From: Streptococcus acidominimus
GTDB lineage: Bacteria > Bacillota > Bacilli > Lactobacillales > Streptococcaceae
Direction: 5' to 3'
Length of the DNA: 64,000 nucleotides
NCBI RefSeq assembly: GCF_001921825.1
Contig: NZ_MSJL01000006.1
Coordinates: 1-64,000, forward strand
Of the stretch, positions 21,198 through 30,957 are shown one piece after another. The translations under genes were made by a program, and so were the position numbers. Every line of letters starts with the position of its first letter. Position 1 is the first letter of the stretch. Below the pieces are notes generated by a model. It was not told the DNA's origin, ran no database searches, and worked only from the letters and a program-made list of their open reading frames with translations.

Positions 21198-22091
21198 ATG
21201 GAGTATCAAACAAAATCGGTGATTGTAGCCAATGATATTGTTGGCTTGGGAAAGGTTGCGTTGTCAACAGCTCTTCCAGTTTTGACTGCCTGTCAGCTTG
21301 AGGTTATTCCCCTGCCGACGGTTTTGTTGTCTTCGCACACGGGAGGTTTTGACAATATTAGTAGGACACAGCTGAAGGCAGCTATGAGAGGATTCTTGGA
21401 TCAGTGGCAGGGAATGGATTTTCAGACAGACGGGCTAATCACAGGTTATTTTGGTTCGCAAGAACAGCTTGATTGGCTGACAGAATTTGCTGATCAGAAA
21501 CAGATTTCGCGGTTTGTCGATCCGATTATGGGAGATAAGGGGCGCTTGTATGCAGGCTATCAAGAGGATTTTGTGACAGCTATGCGCGGTTTTTGCAAGG
21601 GAGCAGATGTTATTACTCCCAATATCACAGAAGCCTGTTTGTTAGCAGATTGTGCCTATCTGGGTGAGCATTATAGCAAGAAAGATGTGGAGCAACTTTT
21701 AGCAGGGCTAAGCAGGTTGGAAAATAAACATATTATCGTAACGGGTGTAGCATTTGAGAAAGGTAAGATCGGTCTGGTTCATTTTGATCGAAAAAAAGGA
21801 AGTATTTCCTATCACATGGCAAAATCGTATCCCTACCATTTCTTCGGGACAGGAGACTTGCTGACAGCTGTCTTGGGAGCTGGTTATTTTCATGGCTTAC
21901 CTCTGGATGCAGTAGCAAGCCTTGCGCTTGATTTTATAGATAAAACCTTGCAGCATACCCTGATGTTACAGCGTGATTTGAAAATGGGGCTTTGCTATGA
22001 GCTGTATCTGGTGGATCTAGCTAGCCAGATGAGTGATCTAAGGAGGAAAGAAAATGGTGCGTCAGACAACACGTCAGTTAGTGGAACTTAG
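21198..22091 (+). CDS. pdxK: Pyridoxal/pyridoxine kinase-like protein
   Basis: A ribokinase-fold enzyme predicted to phosphorylate vitamin B6 vitamers with ATP. Start ATG 21198 follows GGAGGG; the frame stays open upstream without support. It is 297 aa. Visible are the N-terminal VIVANDIVGLGKVALS, LLSSHTGGF, the VDPIMGDKG loop and the catalytic anion-hole motif FGTGDLLTAVLGAGY near residue 217. It overlaps the next gene, an ECF S component, by 38 nt, and the two look like a B6 salvage unit. A hydroxymethylpyrimidine substrate cannot be excluded. Confidence 0.82.
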   Translation: MEYQTKSVIVANDIVGLGKVALSTALPVLTACQLEVIPLPTVLLSSHTGGFDNISRTQLKAAMRGFLDQWQGMDFQTDGLITGYFGSQEQLDWLTEFADQKQISRFVDPIMGDKGRLYAGYQEDFVTAMRGFCKGADVITPNITEACLLADCAYLGEHYSKKDVEQLLAGLSRLENKHIIVTGVAFEKGKIGLVHFDRKKGSISYHMAKSYPYHFFGTGDLLTAVLGAGYFHGLPLDAVASLALDFIDKTLQHTLMLQRDLKMGLCYELYLVDLASQMSDLRRKENGASDNTSVSGT

Positions 22092-22581
22092 TTTATACGC
22101 TGCCTTGATTATGATCAGTGTGCAGTTTTTGCGGATTCCCGTGGGAGCCCAATTTGTTCATATCGGCAATGCTTTAGTAGCGGTAGCTGTTTTGCTTTAT
22201 GGCTCGAAACTGGGAGTCTTGGTCGCGGCAATTGGTCTTGGGCTATTTGATATTTTAAACGGTTATGCCGCAGTTGCTTGGATTACGATTTTAGAATCTC
22301 TCATTGTCTGCCTCGTACTTCATCTAGTGTTTGAAAAGCTCCTGCGTGCAGATAAGCAGATGCGGAATGTGGTGATTGTAGGGGTTGTCGCTGCGCTCAT
22401 TAAAATAATCAGCAATCTGGTAAAATACACGATTATCAATAGTCTGGTTGGTGGAGTAAGTATCGAGGCGGCAGTTGCGGCTGCAGTGGTTAAGATAGGT
22501 GGAACGTTTGGAACTGCCTTAGTAACCATCATTGCTGTTCCTATTCTTTATCCGATTTTAAAGAGGATTGTTGCGCGATAG
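22054..22581 (+). CDS. ECF transporter S component, probably for vitamin B6
   Basis: A 175-aa very hydrophobic protein with about five to six membrane segments (LYAALIMISVQFL, VAVAVLLYGSKLGVLVAAIG and VVIVGVVAALIKIIS are clear). It starts inside the end of pdxK, with AAGGAGG upstream. Substrate-binding S components associate with shared EcfA/EcfT subunits encoded elsewhere. The pyridoxine assignment comes only from coupling with pdxK. Confidence 0.75.
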   Translation: MVRQTTRQLVELSLYAALIMISVQFLRIPVGAQFVHIGNALVAVAVLLYGSKLGVLVAAIGLGLFDILNGYAAVAWITILESLIVCLVLHLVFEKLLRADKQMRNVVIVGVVAALIKIISNLVKYTIINSLVGGVSIEAAVAAAVVKIGGTFGTALVTIIAVPILYPILKRIVAR

Positions 22582-22716
22582 GACTTCAGAGAGTAGGATG
22601 TTTTATACTTTTTGAAAATAAAAATGAAACGTCATCAAGTAGTGGCTGTTTTGCTGGGAAATACTCTAGTCAAAATCAGATAGATATGGTAGAATGGAAA
22701 GGCAAAGTTACTTTGC

Positions 22717-22806
22717 ACAGAGTAGGTGGTTTGCGTTAAGTGTGTATGGATGGGATGTTGCCATACAACGAAGCGAAAGCGCGGTAAACCATTGCATCCG
22801 CTGTCG
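22717..22806 (+). ncRNA. Tetrahydrofolate (THF) riboswitch upstream of folT
   Basis: The sequence carries the conserved blocks of the folT-type THF riboswitch: AGAGTAGGTGGTTTGCGTTA, GTGTGTATGGATGGGATGT with the paired CCATACAACGAAGCGA, AGCGCGGTAAACCATTGCAT and CCGCT. GGTTTGCG pairs with CGGTAAACC-type strands. It is followed by a GCTGTCG/CGACAGC hairpin (about 22799-22819) just before the folT ribosome binding site, which suggests control of translation start by folate level. Confidence 0.9.
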
Positions 22807-22843
22807 ATGAACCGACAGCTCCAATTGATAAAAGGAGCATAGT

Positions 22844-23407
22844 ATGTTTTCGAAAAAATTTCCCAAATTAGGGGTTCAGTTATTAGTTGCTTTAGCGATG
22901 CTAATCGCTATTCGTTATATCTTGGGACACTACTATTCATTTTGGATTATTCCCAATACGCTAAAAGTCAGTTTATCTTTTATTGCTAATACTCTCATAG
23001 GAATGTTGGCAGGACCTTGGATTTCAGTGATTGTGTTTGTGGTCAATGATGTAGTGACTGCTTTAAATTCCGGGTATCAGTTTATTATTTGGTTTACCTT
23101 GTTAGAGGCAGTACAGGGCTTTTTGTATGGTTATTTTTACTACGGGAAAAAATTAGATATTCATAGTAAAAAAGACTGGCTCTATGTATTTTTGGCTACA
23201 ACAGTGATTATGGGGATAGGTACCTTCCTTGTGACCCCGCTTCTCAACAGTATTTACCAACAGATTCCTATCTCGGTCCAATTTTTTGTTCAGGGACGTA
23301 TTTTTAAAATTTTAGAAATTCCATTTAGAGTGGTTGTGACAATGCTTCTGTTGCCACAGCTTCATAGAATCCCAGAAGTTCGCAAGCTAATGGGCATTAA
23401 AAAATAA
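22844..23407 (+). CDS. folT: Folate ECF transporter S component FolT
   Basis: A 187-aa integral membrane protein with about six membrane spans (LLVALAMLIAIRYILG, TLIGMLAGPWISVIVFVVND, FLATTVIMGIGTFLV). It is the folate-specific substrate-binding subunit of an energy-coupling-factor transporter. ATG 22844 follows AAAGGAG. The THF riboswitch directly upstream supports the substrate. Confidence 0.92.
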   Translation: MFSKKFPKLGVQLLVALAMLIAIRYILGHYYSFWIIPNTLKVSLSFIANTLIGMLAGPWISVIVFVVNDVVTALNSGYQFIIWFTLLEAVQGFLYGYFYYGKKLDIHSKKDWLYVFLATTVIMGIGTFLVTPLLNSIYQQIPISVQFFVQGRIFKILEIPFRVVVTMLLLPQLHRIPEVRKLMGIKK

Positions 23408-23408
23408 G

Positions 23409-23442
23409 AAAAAAGCAACAATTCATCCCATTGTTGCTTTTT
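23409..23442. terminator. Bidirectional terminator between folT and pepA
   Basis: AAAAAGCAACAA and TTGTTGCTTTTT form a perfect 12-bp stem with a 9-nt loop between the two convergent genes. Confidence 0.85.
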
Positions 23443-23458
23443 GTGTGTCGTATGAAAA

Positions 23459-24532
23459 TTAGTAATGTTTGATTAAGTCAAGAGTTGAACGGTCAAGTTT
23501 TTTGACAATTGCTTGTAGGAATGCCTGTGCTTGCAAGAAATCATCCATATTGTAGAGGGTTTGGTGTGAGTGGATATAGCGTGCGCAAACCCCGATTGTG
23601 GTCGACGGAATACCGTGGTTTTTCATGTGGGCAGCACCTGCGTCGGTTCCACCTTTTGCACAATAGTATTGGAATTTGATCCCTGCTTCTTCTGCGGTTG
23701 TCAGTAAGAAATCTTTCATATTTTTTAACAGGATATGACCTGGATCGTAGAAACGTAAGAGGGTACCATCTCCGATAGTACCTTGCTCTCCAAAGATGTC
23801 GCCTGCTGGAGAGCAATCTACCGCAAGGAAAATGTCAGGATTAAACTTGGTGGTAGAAGCATGCGCACCGCGCAGACCGACTTCTTCTTGGACATTGGCA
23901 CCTGCAATCAATTGGTTTGGTAGTTCTGTATTTGATAGGTTTTCAAGCAACTCAGTTACCATGAGGACCCCGAAGCGATTATCCCAAGCCTTTGAAATGA
24001 TATTTTTGCCATTCGCTGTTAAGATGGTTTCGTTTTTAGGAACCAGAAGATCACCGGGACGAACACCGAATGCTTCGGCTTCTTCTTTTGAGTGAAAGCC
24101 TGCGTCAAAAATCACATCGCTGATAGCAGGAAGTCCCGCACTACCATTGCTAGCCCGAGAAAGATGAGGTGGCATCGATCCTGAAATAGCAGGAATTTGA
24201 CGACCGTCTTGTAAGTGGAGTGTGAACGCCTGACTGGATACGACTAATGGATTCCAGCCCCCGATTTCAACTACTCGGAAGGTTCCGTCTGCCTTAATCT
24301 GGCTAATCATAAATCCGACTTCATCCATGTGGGCAGCGACCATGATACGTGGTGCATCTGCTTGGCTAGTGTCTTTCACACCAAAAATACCACCGAGACC
24401 ATCGGTCTCAATACGATCGACGTGTGGGGTGATTTTATGGCGAATATGGTTGCGGATTTCGTGTTCGAAACCTGCAATGCCTTGTAGTTCAGTAACTTCC
24501 TTGATTTTTTCGAATAAATTAGAATGTGGCAT
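23459..24532 (-). CDS. pepA: M42-family glutamyl aminopeptidase
   Basis: A cytoplasmic dinuclear metallo-aminopeptidase that releases N-terminal residues, in lactic acid bacteria acidic ones, from peptides. It is 357 aa. Metal and catalytic motifs are VAAHMDEVGFM (His/Asp), SKAWDNRFG (bridging Asp), NVQEEVGLRGA (Glu pair), AVDCSPAGD and the C-terminal ARYIHSHQ. The start is supported by AGGAGG 7 nt upstream. It stands alone on the minus strand. Confidence 0.92.
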   Translation of the reverse strand: MPHSNLFEKIKEVTELQGIAGFEHEIRNHIRHKITPHVDRIETDGLGGIFGVKDTSQADAPRIMVAAHMDEVGFMISQIKADGTFRVVEIGGWNPLVVSSQAFTLHLQDGRQIPAISGSMPPHLSRASNGSAGLPAISDVIFDAGFHSKEEAEAFGVRPGDLLVPKNETILTANGKNIISKAWDNRFGVLMVTELLENLSNTELPNQLIAGANVQEEVGLRGAHASTTKFNPDIFLAVDCSPAGDIFGEQGTIGDGTLLRFYDPGHILLKNMKDFLLTTAEEAGIKFQYYCAKGGTDAGAAHMKNHGIPSTTIGVCARYIHSHQTLYNMDDFLQAQAFLQAIVKKLDRSTLDLIKHY

Positions 24533-24584
24533 AATTGATCCTCCTGCCTACTATTTTATCATGAATTGTGGTAAAATGTTGGGT

Positions 24585-24869
24585 ATGAAGAAGAAAAAAG
24601 TAGCCTTGCTAGCAGGCGTAGTTGGAGCGGGGATTCTCGCAGCTAGTGCGCGGTTTTCAATGATAGTGTATGAAGAACGAAAAAAAGCCAAGGCGCTTCA
24701 GCAGGTACGGGAATTTTTTAAGGAATATGGAGAGATTGCTACGGTATTCATCCATGAGATGGAGTCGAGTAAGGATCGTCTAGTTGGCGGGGTAGTCATG
24801 GAGGACGAGCGGGTCTATTTGTTTGAGAATGAAGCTGGAGTAATCTGGTATGAGGAGGAGTTGGGATGA
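24585..24869 (+). CDS. DUF4651 domain-containing protein
   Basis: A 94-aa protein from ATG 24585 (MKKKKVALLAGVVGAGILAA). It has a basic N-terminus and one membrane-anchoring helix, then a soluble part with ESSKDRLVGGVVMEDERVYL and an acidic C-terminus. A TGTGGTAAAAT -10-like sequence lies just upstream, so the leader is very short. In-frame ATGs at 24561 and 24576 are alternatives. It overlaps the thioredoxin gene (ATGA) and is probably co-transcribed with it and ytpR. Function unknown. Confidence 0.75.
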   Translation: MKKKKVALLAGVVGAGILAASARFSMIVYEERKKAKALQQVREFFKEYGEIATVFIHEMESSKDRLVGGVVMEDERVYLFENEAGVIWYEEELG

Positions 24870-25186
24870 TTGTTCCAAAGAATATTGAAGAATTAGCTCA
24901 TTTAGCAGAGCAGGAAGGGAAATATGTCTTTTTCTTTTCAGCAACCTGGTGTGGAGATTGTCGCTATATTAAGCCTTTTTTACCAGAAATTGAAGCAGAT
25001 AATCCAGATGTTCACTTTGTGTTGGTGGATAGAGATGAGTATCTGGATGTGGCACAGGAATGGAATGTATTTGGGATTCCAAGCCTAGTGGTACTTGAAA
25101 ATGGGAAAGAGATCGGTCGTTTTGTCAACCGCAATCGCAAGACCAAGCAGGAAATCAATGACTTTTTAGCAAGTATGAGAGGGTAA
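24866..25186 (+). CDS. Thioredoxin-family protein
   Basis: A 106-aa single thioredoxin-fold domain. The active site is WCGDC (FFSATWCGDCRYIKPFLPEI, about residues 22-41) and the cis-proline motif is FGIPSLVVL. There is no signal peptide, so it is cytoplasmic. The CGDC centre differs from the CGPC of main thioredoxins. It is coupled by ATGA overlap to the DUF4651 gene and is 3 nt from ytpR. Confidence 0.88.
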   Translation: MIVPKNIEELAHLAEQEGKYVFFFSATWCGDCRYIKPFLPEIEADNPDVHFVLVDRDEYLDVAQEWNVFGIPSLVVLENGKEIGRFVNRNRKTKQEINDFLASMRG

Positions 25187-25189
25187 GGA

Positions 25190-25816
25190 ATGATTTTTAC
25201 ATACAATAAAGAACATGTGGGCGATGTCTTGATGACGATCGTTTCAGATAGCAAGGGTGCAAAGGTCACGGCAGAGTGTAAGGGCAATGTGGCGCGTATT
25301 TTTCGGATTGACACTCAAGAAACAGTGGGTTGGAACATTTTCCAAGTATCTACTTTATTTGATATTACGGGACGAGGTCAGGTTTTTTTGACAGATCAAG
25401 AAGTTGCTGTTCTCAATCAAGAATTGCAAAAAGAGGGGTTTGCAGAGCAGTTAATCAATGATAATGAGCCGAAATTTGTTGTCGGAGAAATTCTTGAGCT
25501 AGTTGCCCATCCAGATAGCGACCACCTGAATATCTGTCAAGTCAAGGTGGCAGAAGATAAGGTTGTTCAGATCGTAGCAGGTGCACCAAATGCGGCGCTT
25601 GGCTTGAAGACGATTGTTGCGCTACCGGGCGCGATGATGCCAAATGGTGGCTTGATTTTTCCGGGGGAGTTGCGCGGAGAAAAGAGTTTTGGAATGATGT
25701 GTAGCCCTCGTGAGTTGCAACTTCCAAATGCCCCACAAAAACGAGGTATTATTGAGTTAGATTCACAGGAAGTAGCGGGAACGCCTTTTGATCCTGCGAA
25801 ACATTGGCAAGGATAA
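25190..25816 (+). CDS. ytpR: YtpR-family tRNA-binding protein
   Basis: A 208-aa protein. The N-terminal half is a small domain of unknown function (NKEHVGDVLMTIV). The C-terminal half is an OB-fold tRNA-binding domain like that of PheRS beta, with VGEILELVAHPDSDHLNICQ and a core of IVAGAPNAALGLKTIVALPG and MMCSPRELQL. It is the last gene of the DUF4651-thioredoxin-ytpR unit. The cellular role is not defined. Confidence 0.88.
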   Translation: MIFTYNKEHVGDVLMTIVSDSKGAKVTAECKGNVARIFRIDTQETVGWNIFQVSTLFDITGRGQVFLTDQEVAVLNQELQKEGFAEQLINDNEPKFVVGEILELVAHPDSDHLNICQVKVAEDKVVQIVAGAPNAALGLKTIVALPGAMMPNGGLIFPGELRGEKSFGMMCSPRELQLPNAPQKRGIIELDSQEVAGTPFDPAKHWQG

Positions 25817-25825
25817 TAATAAAAT

Positions 25826-25856
25826 GAAAAAAGTTGGTTTTTTACCAGCTTTTTAT
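25826..25856 (+). terminator. Terminator of the ytpR operon
   Basis: AAAAAGTTGGT and ACCAGCTTTTT form a stem with one G-U pair around TTTTT, followed by a T-rich run that continues into the SigX-like box of ssbB. Confidence 0.65.
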
Positions 25857-25863
25857 TATTTTT

Positions 25864-25871
25864 TGCGAATA
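25864..25871 (+). promoter_or_regulatory. SigX-like box upstream of ssbB
   Basis: TGCGAATA, one base from the canonical TACGAATA, lies 21 nt before ATG 25892 after a T-rich tract. The spacing is the same as at comGA. It predicts competence-induced ssbB. Confidence 0.7.
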
Positions 25872-25891
25872 GATGAGTAGGAGGATAAAAA

Positions 25892-26287
25892 ATGTATAAT
25901 AAAGTTATTTTAATCGGTCGTTTGACGGCTCAACCTGAAGTGAAGCAAACAGCAAGTGGAAAGCAGGTCACGCGCGTAACATTAGCAGTGAATCGTCGGT
26001 TTAAAACCGGCGGTGGTGAGCGTGAAGCCGACTTCATTGTAGCTGTCTTTTGGGGGAAATTAGCTGAGACCTTGGCAGCCTATGGTGGGAAAGGGAGCCT
26101 TATTTCTATTGATGGTGAGCTTCGCACGCGCACATACGAAAAAAATGGTCAAAACCAATATGTGACAGAAGTTCTAGGACAGTCCTTTCAATTGCTAGAA
26201 AGTCGTGCCCAACGTGCCATGCGGGAAAACAGTGTCGGTGATGATCTAGCTGATTTGGGATTAGAGGAAGAAGATCTTCCCTTTTAG
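25892..26287 (+). CDS. ssbB: Competence-associated single-stranded DNA-binding protein SsbB
   Basis: A 131-aa OB-fold protein, shorter than the essential SsbA. It begins MYNKVILIGRLTAQPEVKQT and has VTRVTLAVNRRF, EADFIVAVFWGKLAETLAAY and the acidic tail LEEEDLPF that binds partner proteins. Length and the SigX box identify it as the paralogue that protects incoming DNA during transformation. The ribosome binding site GGAGG is 8 nt upstream. Confidence 0.9.
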   Translation: MYNKVILIGRLTAQPEVKQTASGKQVTRVTLAVNRRFKTGGGEREADFIVAVFWGKLAETLAAYGGKGSLISIDGELRTRTYEKNGQNQYVTEVLGQSFQLLESRAQRAMRENSVGDDLADLGLEEEDLPF

Positions 26288-26316
26288 ATAGGAAGATTTA
26301 CCAATAATATCCGTTC

Positions 26317-26406
26317 GTTAGAGACCTTGTGAGACTGGGTACAAGTTCATTCTTGTAAAAGATTTCAGTCAAAATAGCTTGATACAGTGGTTTAGTAGTC
26401 TCTAAC
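26317..26406 (+). repeat. Distant inverted repeat downstream of ssbB
   Basis: GTTAGAGAC (26317-26325) is complementary to GTCTCTAAC (26398-26406), and an inner ACAAG/CTTGT hairpin lies between. The region 26288-26540 has no gene. It could be a folded RNA at the end of the ssbB transcript; no T-run follows. Confidence 0.35.
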
Positions 26407-26544
26407 AGGCTGTTTTTATCAGCTTTTATAGCCCTCTTTGAAGCTAGAATGCCATCATATCTTGTGGCTAAGATAGGGGATTGATGCATGTGAAAGTTGA
26501 GTATCAGTCTGGGGGCGGATTTGTGAAAAGGCGGGGAAATTCTC

Positions 26545-26572
26545 TTGACTATTTTTGACCAAATGATATAAT
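26545..26572 (+). promoter_or_regulatory. Promoter of groESL
   Basis: TTGACT (26545-26550) and TATAAT (26567-26572) are 16 bp apart, with TG one base before the -10. It directly precedes the CIRCE operator. Confidence 0.8.
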
Positions 26573-26584
26573 AAAAACAACGGA

Positions 26585-26611
26585 TTAGCACTCGGATACA
26601 AGTAGTGCTAA
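26585..26611 (+). promoter_or_regulatory. CIRCE operator (HrcA binding site)
   Basis: TTAGCACTC (26585-26593), a 9-bp spacer and TAGTGCTAA (26603-26611). This is the CIRCE inverted repeat with one mismatch in the right arm. It predicts HrcA repression of groES-groEL. Confidence 0.92.
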
Positions 26612-26638
26612 AATAGAATGTATTCTTGGAGGTATGAT

Positions 26639-28563
<1,925 letters not shown>

Positions 28564-28572
28564 GATATAAGG

Positions 28573-28599
28573 AAAACCCTTGAACATTCAAGGGTTTTT
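28573..28599 (+). terminator. Terminator of groESL
   Basis: AAAACCCTTGAA and TTCAAGGGTTTT form a perfect 12-bp stem with a T-run. The region after it, up to 28833, contains nothing recognisable and marks the left edge of the prophage-derived DNA. Confidence 0.85.
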
Positions 28600-28833
28600 A
28601 TGTGCTTCATTTCTTTGGTTTTACTATATGAGGCATGAAAGGGGCAGATATTATATAGCATTGATAGTCAATAAATAGTAGAATCCATAGCTAGATTTTT
28701 TCTTCGCTCCGCATTGCTTTATGCTCTTATTTCTGTTGGAATGGGGACAGTAAAAAGGACTTTTTAATGCCTGATTACGAGGTCTTTTTCTCCTCACATT
28801 TCGCTTTGATCGGTTGGAGTGTGAGAAGTTTTT

Positions 28834-29142
28834 TTAGTTTACGTGATGGGTGTGTTTGGTAATCCATTGTTCAAGCTTGATATGAACCCAAAAACTGTAG
28901 ATACCCAATGTGATAATTGTCAGAGCTAACCATTTTATCCAATTTCCGAAGAGTTGCATTGCTGTACCATCAAAATATAATCGTTTTCCATCAATAACTG
29001 TATGCTTGATTTTCCACTTATACATAATACAAATTCCCCAAGGTGCACAAATGCCAAAAGTGGCAACAGTGATTAGTCCAGCTAATAGTTTGTATCCGAT
29101 ATAGTCGAGTAGACCGCCATCAAAATATGAATTATTCTTCAT
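28834..29142 (-). CDS. DUF898-like small membrane protein
   Basis: A 102-aa protein starting MKNNSYFDGGLLDYIGYKLL, with two hydrophobic segments (LLAGLITVATFGICAPWGIC and WLALTIITLGIYSFWVHI) and a central KHTVIDGKRLYFDGTAMQLF. The pattern fits the YjgN/DUF898 type of membrane protein. GGAGAA precedes the ATG. Function unknown. It is next to the prophage repressor and may be host or prophage cargo. Confidence 0.7.
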   Translation of the reverse strand: MKNNSYFDGGLLDYIGYKLLAGLITVATFGICAPWGICIMYKWKIKHTVIDGKRLYFDGTAMQLFGNWIKWLALTIITLGIYSFWVHIKLEQWITKHTHHVN

Positions 29143-29220
29143 AAATATTCTCCGTCAGCTTTTAGTGTGGATCAGGGCTTGCACATAGTTTTATTTACTA
29201 TATAAATGAATTCCACAACC

Positions 29221-29976
29221 TCACCTCTCCATCGGCATGAAGTTGCCAATGACTTTTCCGATAATACGGGGGTCTTCGGAGTAAGGAGCGAATTTGTCTG
29301 CGTACTTATTGTTGAGGGAGACGAGGCGGAGCCCGTCTTTTTCTTTGTAGACTTTCTTGATGTAAGATTGTCCATCCCAGTCCACGGCGTAGATCGCACC
29401 GTCGTAGTCGAAGCCGGTGTCCTTGATCAGGGCGACGGATCCGTCCAGATACTTTGGCTCCATGGAATCACCATAGATCCAACTTGCTAGGTCGTGGGTG
29501 ATTTCTTTGTCAAAGTAGACGGTGTCGTAGTTGCGCTCTTCCCAGTAGGTTGCCCCTGTTCCCGCGGAGAGTTTTTCATAGACGTAGTATTCAAAGAGGG
29601 GTTCGCTAATCTCTAACGTTTTTCTTTCCTCTAGCCGTCTGTTTTCCTGCTCGTCTAATTGTTCTGTAGCTACTTCTAAGACAATTTCCTGACGCTCGGG
29701 GTGCAATTGTATTACAGTATCGTTAATGGCTTGTGCGGTAGCATTTTGGGATGTAGAAGAGGCAGGAGCTTTTCCAAACATCATTACAGTAGGTTCGATA
29801 TTGAAAAATTTGGCTAATTCTTCTATCTCTTGAATTTTTGGAGAACGTGTACCGCTTTCCCATTTTGAAATAGTAGATTTCGTTTTGCCAATTTTCTTTG
29901 CTAACTGGTCCATTGTCAAATTGTTTGCTAGCCGATATTCCTTTATCATGGCTGGGAAAGCTATTTGCGTATCCAT
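29221..29976 (-). CDS. CI-like phage repressor, HTH plus S24 peptidase domain
   Basis: A 251-aa protein from ATG 29976 with GAAGGTGAAG upstream; an earlier in-frame start would add 22 unlikely residues. The N-terminal HTH_XRE domain is MIKEYRLANNLTMDQLAKKI and KSTISKWESGTRSPKIQEIE. The C-terminal LexA-like S24 domain has the catalytic Ser in YGDSMEPKYLDG and Lys in SYIKKVYKE, with a possible Ala-Gly cleavage site in KLSAGTGA. It should keep the prophage silent and respond to RecA during DNA damage. It is divergent from the Cro-like gene. Confidence 0.9.
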   Translation of the reverse strand: MDTQIAFPAMIKEYRLANNLTMDQLAKKIGKTKSTISKWESGTRSPKIQEIEELAKFFNIEPTVMMFGKAPASSTSQNATAQAINDTVIQLHPERQEIVLEVATEQLDEQENRRLEERKTLEISEPLFEYYVYEKLSAGTGATYWEERNYDTVYFDKEITHDLASWIYGDSMEPKYLDGSVALIKDTGFDYDGAIYAVDWDGQSYIKKVYKEKDGLRLVSLNNKYADKFAPYSEDPRIIGKVIGNFMPMER

Positions 29977-30022
29977 ATCTTCACCTTCTTTCGTATGAAA
30001 TAGTTTCATTATAATTATATAA

Positions 30023-30107
30023 TTGTGTTTACATTTTGTCAACGGAATGATGATATTTAATTAGTTGACTTTTTTAACACAAAATTGTTGACAAAAAAGA
30101 AACAAGT
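30023..30107. promoter_or_regulatory. Lysogeny switch: three operator-like sites and early promoter
   Basis: Three copies of a ~21-bp motif, roughly GTTGACAAAAATAACACAA, lie in the divergent gap: inverted at 30023-30043, direct at 30064-30084 and 30087-30107. The third overlaps the -35 TTGACA (30088-30093) of a strong rightward promoter with TATAAT at 30110-30115 and 16-bp spacing. A fourth copy lies after cro (30439). This is the expected layout for a CI/Cro switch; the binding proteins are inferred. Confidence 0.7.
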
Positions 30108-30227
30108 GGTATAATATAATCAGGATAAAGGAAGGGGAGGTGCCAGTCGAAAGACTAAACGGCTATATCTGGACTGTTTTTAATGACGCTGGATTTTAAA
30201 GATGATGTAGATAGGAGGTGGTGAGTT

Positions 30228-30434
30228 TTGCCAGAGACAGCGTTTGAAAAGCTGCTTACTGATAGTGGAATAAAGCGGAAAGTTATAGCGAAGAAAATGG
30301 GCTTGTCCAGAGCGGGATTTTATCGAAAACAGAAAAATCCAAAGAAAACTTTTGATTTAGAAGAAACGGTTAAGTTGGCTGAGATTTTGGGAGTTGACTC
30401 TCAAAAAGTCGTTGAAGCCATTTTGTTTTCGTAA
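30228..30434 (+). CDS. Cro-like XRE-family regulator
   Basis: A 68-aa protein from TTG 30228 with AGGAGGTGGTGA upstream. A single helix-turn-helix covers most of it (KRKVIAKKMGLSRAGFYRKQ, then LEETVKLAEILGVD). It is the first gene of the rightward early transcript, opposite the repressor, and is followed by another operator-like site. Confidence 0.82.
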   Translation: MPETAFEKLLTDSGIKRKVIAKKMGLSRAGFYRKQKNPKKTFDLEETVKLAEILGVDSQKVVEAILFS

Positions 30435-30438
30435 GTTT

Positions 30439-30459
30439 GTTGACAAAAATAACACAAAC
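30439..30459 (+). promoter_or_regulatory. Fourth operator-like site downstream of cro
   Basis: GTTGACAAAAATAACACAAA matches the three sites of the divergent promoter region. TTGACA could be a -35, but no good -10 was seen 16-18 bp further on. Repressor binding is inferred. Confidence 0.5.
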
Positions 30460-30609
30460 TTTAAACGAAAACTGTTTTCTCGACAAGTTAAAGGGTTCAG
30501 ATTTGTTGTTGGTAAGCTTCATTGAATCATTTTAGCGGTGGGAGTTGAAAAAATGTATGGAGATCGAATCCGCGAGAGACCAGGCATTTGACATTGAGAG
30601 TTGTCCTTG

Positions 30610-30774
30610 ATGGACGACAGTATCTTATGGAAGAGTGAGAATGGATTGTGGGTAGTAACTGCACCGAAGGCAGTTATCAGTGTAGAGGGACTCGTTTTAA
30701 AAAATGGAATGACGCAAGAAGAAACCAAAGCTGCTAAAGTAGAAGTTTTTGATGAGTTCCTAGGAATCGCGTAA
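30610..30774 (+). CDS. Small phage protein, possibly truncated (54 aa)
   Basis: MDDSILWKSENGLWVVTAPK followed by AVISVEGLVLKNGMTQEETK. GAGAG lies about 10 nt upstream. The sequence looks like part of a small early phage protein. The 175 nt after cro before this ORF contain no gene, so an early-region deletion is likely. No family is recognised. Confidence 0.45.
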   Translation: MDDSILWKSENGLWVVTAPKAVISVEGLVLKNGMTQEETKAAKVEVFDEFLGIA

Positions 30775-30786
30775 AGGAGAACAAAA

Positions 30787-30957
30787 ATGTTTAGAAAAGT
30801 ATGCGCAGACTATTTGATTGAACAAGTGCGTAACAGTCACTTATCCAGTGCTGATAAGACCAAGTTTGTGTGCTGTATCAATTTAATATTGATGAAGTTG
30901 ACTGAATCGGAGGAAGCTATCTACAACTTAGATGAACTAGAAAGAGTGTTGGCCTAA
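30787..30957 (+). CDS. Small hypothetical phage protein (56 aa)
   Basis: It starts MFRKVCADYLIEQVRNSHLS after a good AAAGGAG and ends with AIYNLDELERVLA, predominantly helical. It is overlapped by the next small ORF (TAATG). Small early or middle phage gene of unknown function. Confidence 0.6.
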   Translation: MFRKVCADYLIEQVRNSHLSSADKTKFVCCINLILMKLTESEEAIYNLDELERVLA

